Assembly (NCBI GenBank): GCA_003563455.1
Contig: PWRV01000051.1
Span: forward strand, 1 to 9,323
DNA from: Thioalkalivibrio sp.
GTDB lineage: Bacteria; Pseudomonadota; Gammaproteobacteria; Ectothiorhodospirales; Ectothiorhodospiraceae
Reading direction: 5' to 3'
Length of the DNA stretch: 9,323 nt
Each line of letters starts with the position of its first letter. Position 1 is the first letter of the stretch. Of this stretch, positions 7,812 through 9,323 are shown piece by piece. Both the position numbers and the translations under genes were made by a program. The notes under the pieces are model-generated. The model did not search any database and was not told the DNA's origin. It saw nothing but the letters and a program-made list of their open reading frames with translations.

Positions 7812-7835
7812 AAAGCACGGATATTCGTGCTTTTT
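7812..7835. terminator. Intrinsic terminator hairpin, probably shared by convergent genes
   Basis: The stem AAAGCACG (7812-7819) pairs with CGTGCTTT (7826-7833) around a six-base loop GATATT, and the plus strand continues to a run of five T (7831-7835). On the plus strand this is a good rho-independent terminator shape, ending transcription that comes through the permease gene. On the minus strand the same stem lies about ten bases after the TAA of the DUF1028 gene, but there only three T follow before CCC, so its strength in that direction is lower. Confidence 0.78.
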
Positions 7836-7843
7836 CGTGACGG

Positions 7844-8764
7844 TTACTCCAGGGCACGCAGACTCTCTTCCAGTGCCTGCCGCGACCGGTCCGGCAGGTA
7901 GTGCGAACACGCGACGCGCCTGGCCAGCAGGCGGAAGTTTTCCGAGATATCGAACAACTCTCTCAGCAGCGGCTCCGCCTCGCCACGATAGCCAGCCACG
8001 ACCATCGCGACAGCCTGCCAGAAAACGAGTTCCTCGTGCGCCGGCGCCATGGATACAGCCAGCGAAAAATCACGCAACGCGGCCCGCAGGTCGCCATTGC
8101 GCAAATGGTGATCGCCCCGGCTGTTGAGGTGAAACGCCTTCTTCAGCGTGATCAGCCGATCCAGTTCACGGAGCGGCTCCTCGTGATCCTCGACACGCAG
8201 ATCGAACAGCACGTCCAGACCGGGATCGTCCGAAGATTCCGCATTCACCACGATGACTGCGGCGGAGCGCCGGCCGCGCAGATCGCCTCCCGCCGCCTGG
8301 GCGGCCTCGAGGCTCAGCAGCAGCCGGTCGACGAATTCTCCCTGTGCCGCCTCGAAGGCCTCGCCCATCTCGTTCCAGGTGCCGTCCTCCATCAGCATGT
8401 TCCCGAGACACGCATACCCCTCCCCGATGTGGTGGCCGGCTTCCGGGACACAGCGTTCGCCGGTGCAGGCCGCGACGCGTCCCCGGGTGTCGATCATCGC
8501 GGACTGGCGATATCCGGCGTTGGCATCATTCTCGCGCAGCGTGTCCAGCGCCCGCTGCGCCGAGGCCCCCTCACGGATCAGGCGCAACCCCTGCGTTCCG
8601 TAACTGGGCTTGGCGAAGGACTGGATCGCTACCGCCCCGACACCGGCCTCCGCATGGGGACTCACGCTTCCGACGGCAAAATAATACGACTGGACGGCCA
8701 CGCCCAGCTGCCCGGTCTCTGCATCCCGCGCCACAATTGAATACGTGGCGACGGGCAGCGCCAT
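7844..8764 (-). CDS. DUF1028-family protein (Ntn-hydrolase-like) with TPR-like C-terminal extension
   Basis: From the ATG at 8764 the protein has 306 residues. The N-terminal ~200 residues carry the conserved DUF1028 blocks in order: TYSIVARDAETGQLGVAVQS (7-26), AGVGAVAIQSF (40-50), PSYGTQGLRLI, DTRGRVAACTG (92-102), AGHHIGEGYACLGNML (109-124), AAGGDLRGRRSAAVIVV (157-173) and DLRVEDHEEPLRELDRL (188-204). The family is thought to have an Ntn-hydrolase-like fold, but its reaction is not known. Residues about 209-275 form helices of TPR type (NGDLRAALRDFSLAVSMAP, then a second pair), suggesting protein contacts. The start is uncertain. An ATG at 8821 has a purine-rich GGGGGA at a fair distance upstream and would give 325 residues, and a GTG at 8917 would give 357. 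I chose 8764 because family similarity begins right after it and the upstream residues are Gly/Ala/Pro/Arg-rich. No signal peptide is evident. It is not co-directional with any neighbour in the window. Confidence 0.87.
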   Translation of the reverse strand: MALPVATYSIVARDAETGQLGVAVQSYYFAVGSVSPHAEAGVGAVAIQSFAKPSYGTQGLRLIREGASAQRALDTLRENDANAGYRQSAMIDTRGRVAACTGERCVPEAGHHIGEGYACLGNMLMEDGTWNEMGEAFEAAQGEFVDRLLLSLEAAQAAGGDLRGRRSAAVIVVNAESSDDPGLDVLFDLRVEDHEEPLRELDRLITLKKAFHLNSRGDHHLRNGDLRAALRDFSLAVSMAPAHEELVFWQAVAMVVAGYRGEAEPLLRELFDISENFRLLARRVACSHYLPDRSRQALEESLRALE

Positions 8765-8947
8765 GGCGGCTGGCGGTCCGGCAAGCCCGGAGGATTTGCC
8801 GGCTCCCCGAGTGCGGGTCATGCCCGCTTCCCCCAGGCCGCCGGCAGCCGTCCGCGTTGGTGGCCGAGCGGCGGAAACGATGGAGCTGTGTTCGACATCA
8901 TCCCGATATCTTCGCACGGACCGTCAGCGCGCGCTCCCCCGCAACTC

Positions 8948-8981
8948 CTAGGGAAACGCTGATTTATCGGCGTTTCCCTGG
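8948..8981. repeat. Strong hairpin: inverted repeat AGGGAAACGC / GCGTTTCCCT
   Basis: The ten-base arms at 8950-8959 and 8970-8979 are perfect reverse complements. Pairing continues inward through TGA/TCG (one G-U pair) to a TTTA loop and outward by a T-G and a C-G pair, for about 15 pairs in all. There is no T-run after it on either strand, so it is not a standard terminator. It may be an operator, an upstream transcript end, or the remnant of a small mobile element with ends beginning CTAGGGAAACGCTGA. Confidence 0.75.
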
Positions 8982-9011
8982 TGTCGGCAGACGCGGCACC
9001 CGACGGGATGG

Positions 9012-9089
9012 AGGCAATATATGGGTAAAAATCCCTAGGGAATTGCCTGCCTTACGCAGGACGCATTCTGCCAACTAAGCTTTTACCCA
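9012..9089 (+). repeat. Nested alternative inverted repeats in the cold-shock gene leader
   Basis: Two perfect but mutually exclusive pairings are present. AGGCAAT (9012-9018) pairs with ATTGCCT (9042-9048). TGGGTAAAA (9022-9030), inside that first loop, pairs with TTTTACCCA (9081-9089), outside it. The two stems would form a pseudoknot or compete. A CCCTAGGG palindrome (9033-9040) adds a third local option. Such an arrangement could be an RNA switch, but whether the region is transcribed is not shown by the sequence. Confidence 0.5.
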
Positions 9090-9131
9090 GTGGATCGCAG
9101 CGTTGCCGATAAAAGCAAGCGGGTTTTGTCT

Positions 9132-9150
9132 GCCGGCCAGGATGGCTGGC
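9132..9150 (+). repeat. GC-rich hairpin in the cold-shock gene leader
   Basis: GCCGGCCA (9132-9139) pairs with TGGCTGGC (9143-9150) around a GGA loop, with one G-U pair. It ends directly before the cold-box-like sequence at 9151 and lies 65 bases before the start codon. It has no T-run, so it looks like a leader structure and not a terminator. Confidence 0.55.
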
Positions 9151-9161
9151 TGACGAACCGC
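9151..9161 (+). promoter_or_regulatory. Possible cold-box-like element
   Basis: TGACGAACCGC matches the E. coli cspA cold box (TGACGTACAGA) at eight of eleven positions. In E. coli the box is at the very 5' end of a 159-base leader; here it would be only 55-65 bases before the start codon. A chance match is quite possible. Confidence 0.25.
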
Positions 9162-9202
9162 GACCACTCATCGAGATTTGCTGATGGACGCACAAAAGCG
9201 AT

Positions 9203-9208
9203 AGGAGA
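9203..9208 (+). promoter_or_regulatory. Ribosome binding site of the cold-shock gene
   Basis: AGGAGA lies seven bases before the ATG at 9216, an ideal spacing. A nearer ATG at 9208 opens only a three-codon frame (ATG TTT AGA TGA), whose stop overlaps the true start. Confidence 0.85.
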
Positions 9209-9215
9209 TGTTTAG

Positions 9216-9323
9216 ATGACAACTGGAACGGTTAAGTGGTTCAACGACCAAAAGGGCTTCGGATTCATCACTCCCGAAGGCGACTCCAAGGACGTATTCG
9301 TCCATTACAGCGCGATCCAGGCC
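9216..9323 (+). CDS. CspA-family cold-shock protein, N-terminal part (3' end outside the window)
   Basis: The first 36 residues are visible and the reading frame runs off the window end. The sequence MTTGTVKWFNDQKGFGFITP is the classic start of a cold-shock domain. The nucleic-acid-binding motif RNP1 (KGFGFI, residues 13-18) is intact. RNP2 appears as VFVHY (27-31), with Tyr where Phe is usual, a conservative change. Family members of about 65-70 residues bind single-stranded RNA or DNA in the cytosol and act as RNA chaperones, melting structures that form in the cold; some are constitutive or growth-phase regulated. The upstream region has several hairpins, as expected for a gene controlled at RNA level. 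Codon choice is less strictly G/C-ending than in its neighbours (AAA, GAA and ACT appear), in line with a highly expressed gene. Which csp paralogue it is cannot be told. Confidence 0.95.
   Translation, partial: MTTGTVKWFNDQKGFGFITPEGDSKDVFVHYSAIQA

Larger units (their letters stand above)
8765..9215. other. Divergent region and cold-shock gene leader, rich in inverted repeats
   Basis: These 451 bases lie between the DUF1028 start (-) and the cold-shock gene start (+). The part next to the DUF1028 gene may still be coding if translation starts at 8821 or 8917. From about 8945 the sequence becomes less GC-rich and holds a strong hairpin (8948-8981), nested inverted repeats (9012-9089), a GC-rich hairpin (9132-9150) and a sequence like the cold box of cspA (9151-9161). 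Cold-shock genes commonly have long structured leaders, so much of 8990-9215 may be transcribed 5' UTR. I could not assign a promoter with confidence. Confidence 0.55.

Noticed and set aside
7614..7901. 95-codon plus-strand frame in the spacer after the permease
   Set aside because: It crosses the terminator hairpin and the end of the opposite gene, with no recognisable features.
7901..8740. A 279-codon plus-strand frame opposite the DUF1028 gene
   Set aside because: The minus strand carries all the DUF1028 motifs; the plus frame lacks any family signal.
8948..9215. Sigma-70 promoter for the cold-shock gene
   Set aside because: Several AT-rich hexamers exist (for example near 9017-9032 and 9076-9081), but none has an acceptable -35 at 16-18 bases, so I do not place a promoter.

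Overview
The window looks like chromosomal DNA from a GC-rich Gram-negative bacterium. G/C dominates third codon positions, and a tripartite envelope efflux system implies an outer membrane. The protein types and the GC-rich dispersed repeats fit a high-GC gammaproteobacterium, possibly of the Chromatiales/Ectothiorhodospiraceae sort. That placement is an impression from sequence style, not a database result.

Layout. Positions 1-4876 (+) hold a tightly overlapping efflux operon: the C-terminal part of a TolC-type outer membrane factor (cut by the window start), a lipoprotein membrane fusion protein, and a full-length RND pump. The genes overlap by 4 bases and 1 base, which suggests translational coupling. 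Positions 4877-5147 are a convergent spacer rich in palindromes and short tandem repeats. A three-helix small membrane protein of unknown function lies at 5148-5465 (-). It is divergent from an SLC13/DASS-type permease with two cytosolic TrkA-C-like domains at 5730-7547 (+). Positions 7548-7843 are a second convergent spacer with tight palindromes and a terminator hairpin that both flanking genes may share. A DUF1028-family protein with a TPR-like C-terminal extension lies at 7844-8764 (-). A 451-base divergent region, less GC-rich than the rest and full of inverted repeats, follows. It leads into a CspA-family cold-shock gene at 9216 (+), which is cut by the window end.

How the genes work together. 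The three efflux genes should build one envelope-spanning pump: RND in the inner membrane, adaptor in the periplasm, TolC-like duct in the outer membrane. The SLC13 permease, the small membrane protein, the DUF1028 protein and the cold-shock protein are separate transcription units, and the sequence shows no shared pathway.

I see no convincing new defence system, mobile element with a transposase, CRISPR array, tRNA or rRNA. The parts most worth a second look are the structured leader before the cold-shock gene, the near-perfect hairpin at 8948-8981, the repeats in the convergent spacers, and the unusual architecture of the DUF1028 and SLC13 proteins.
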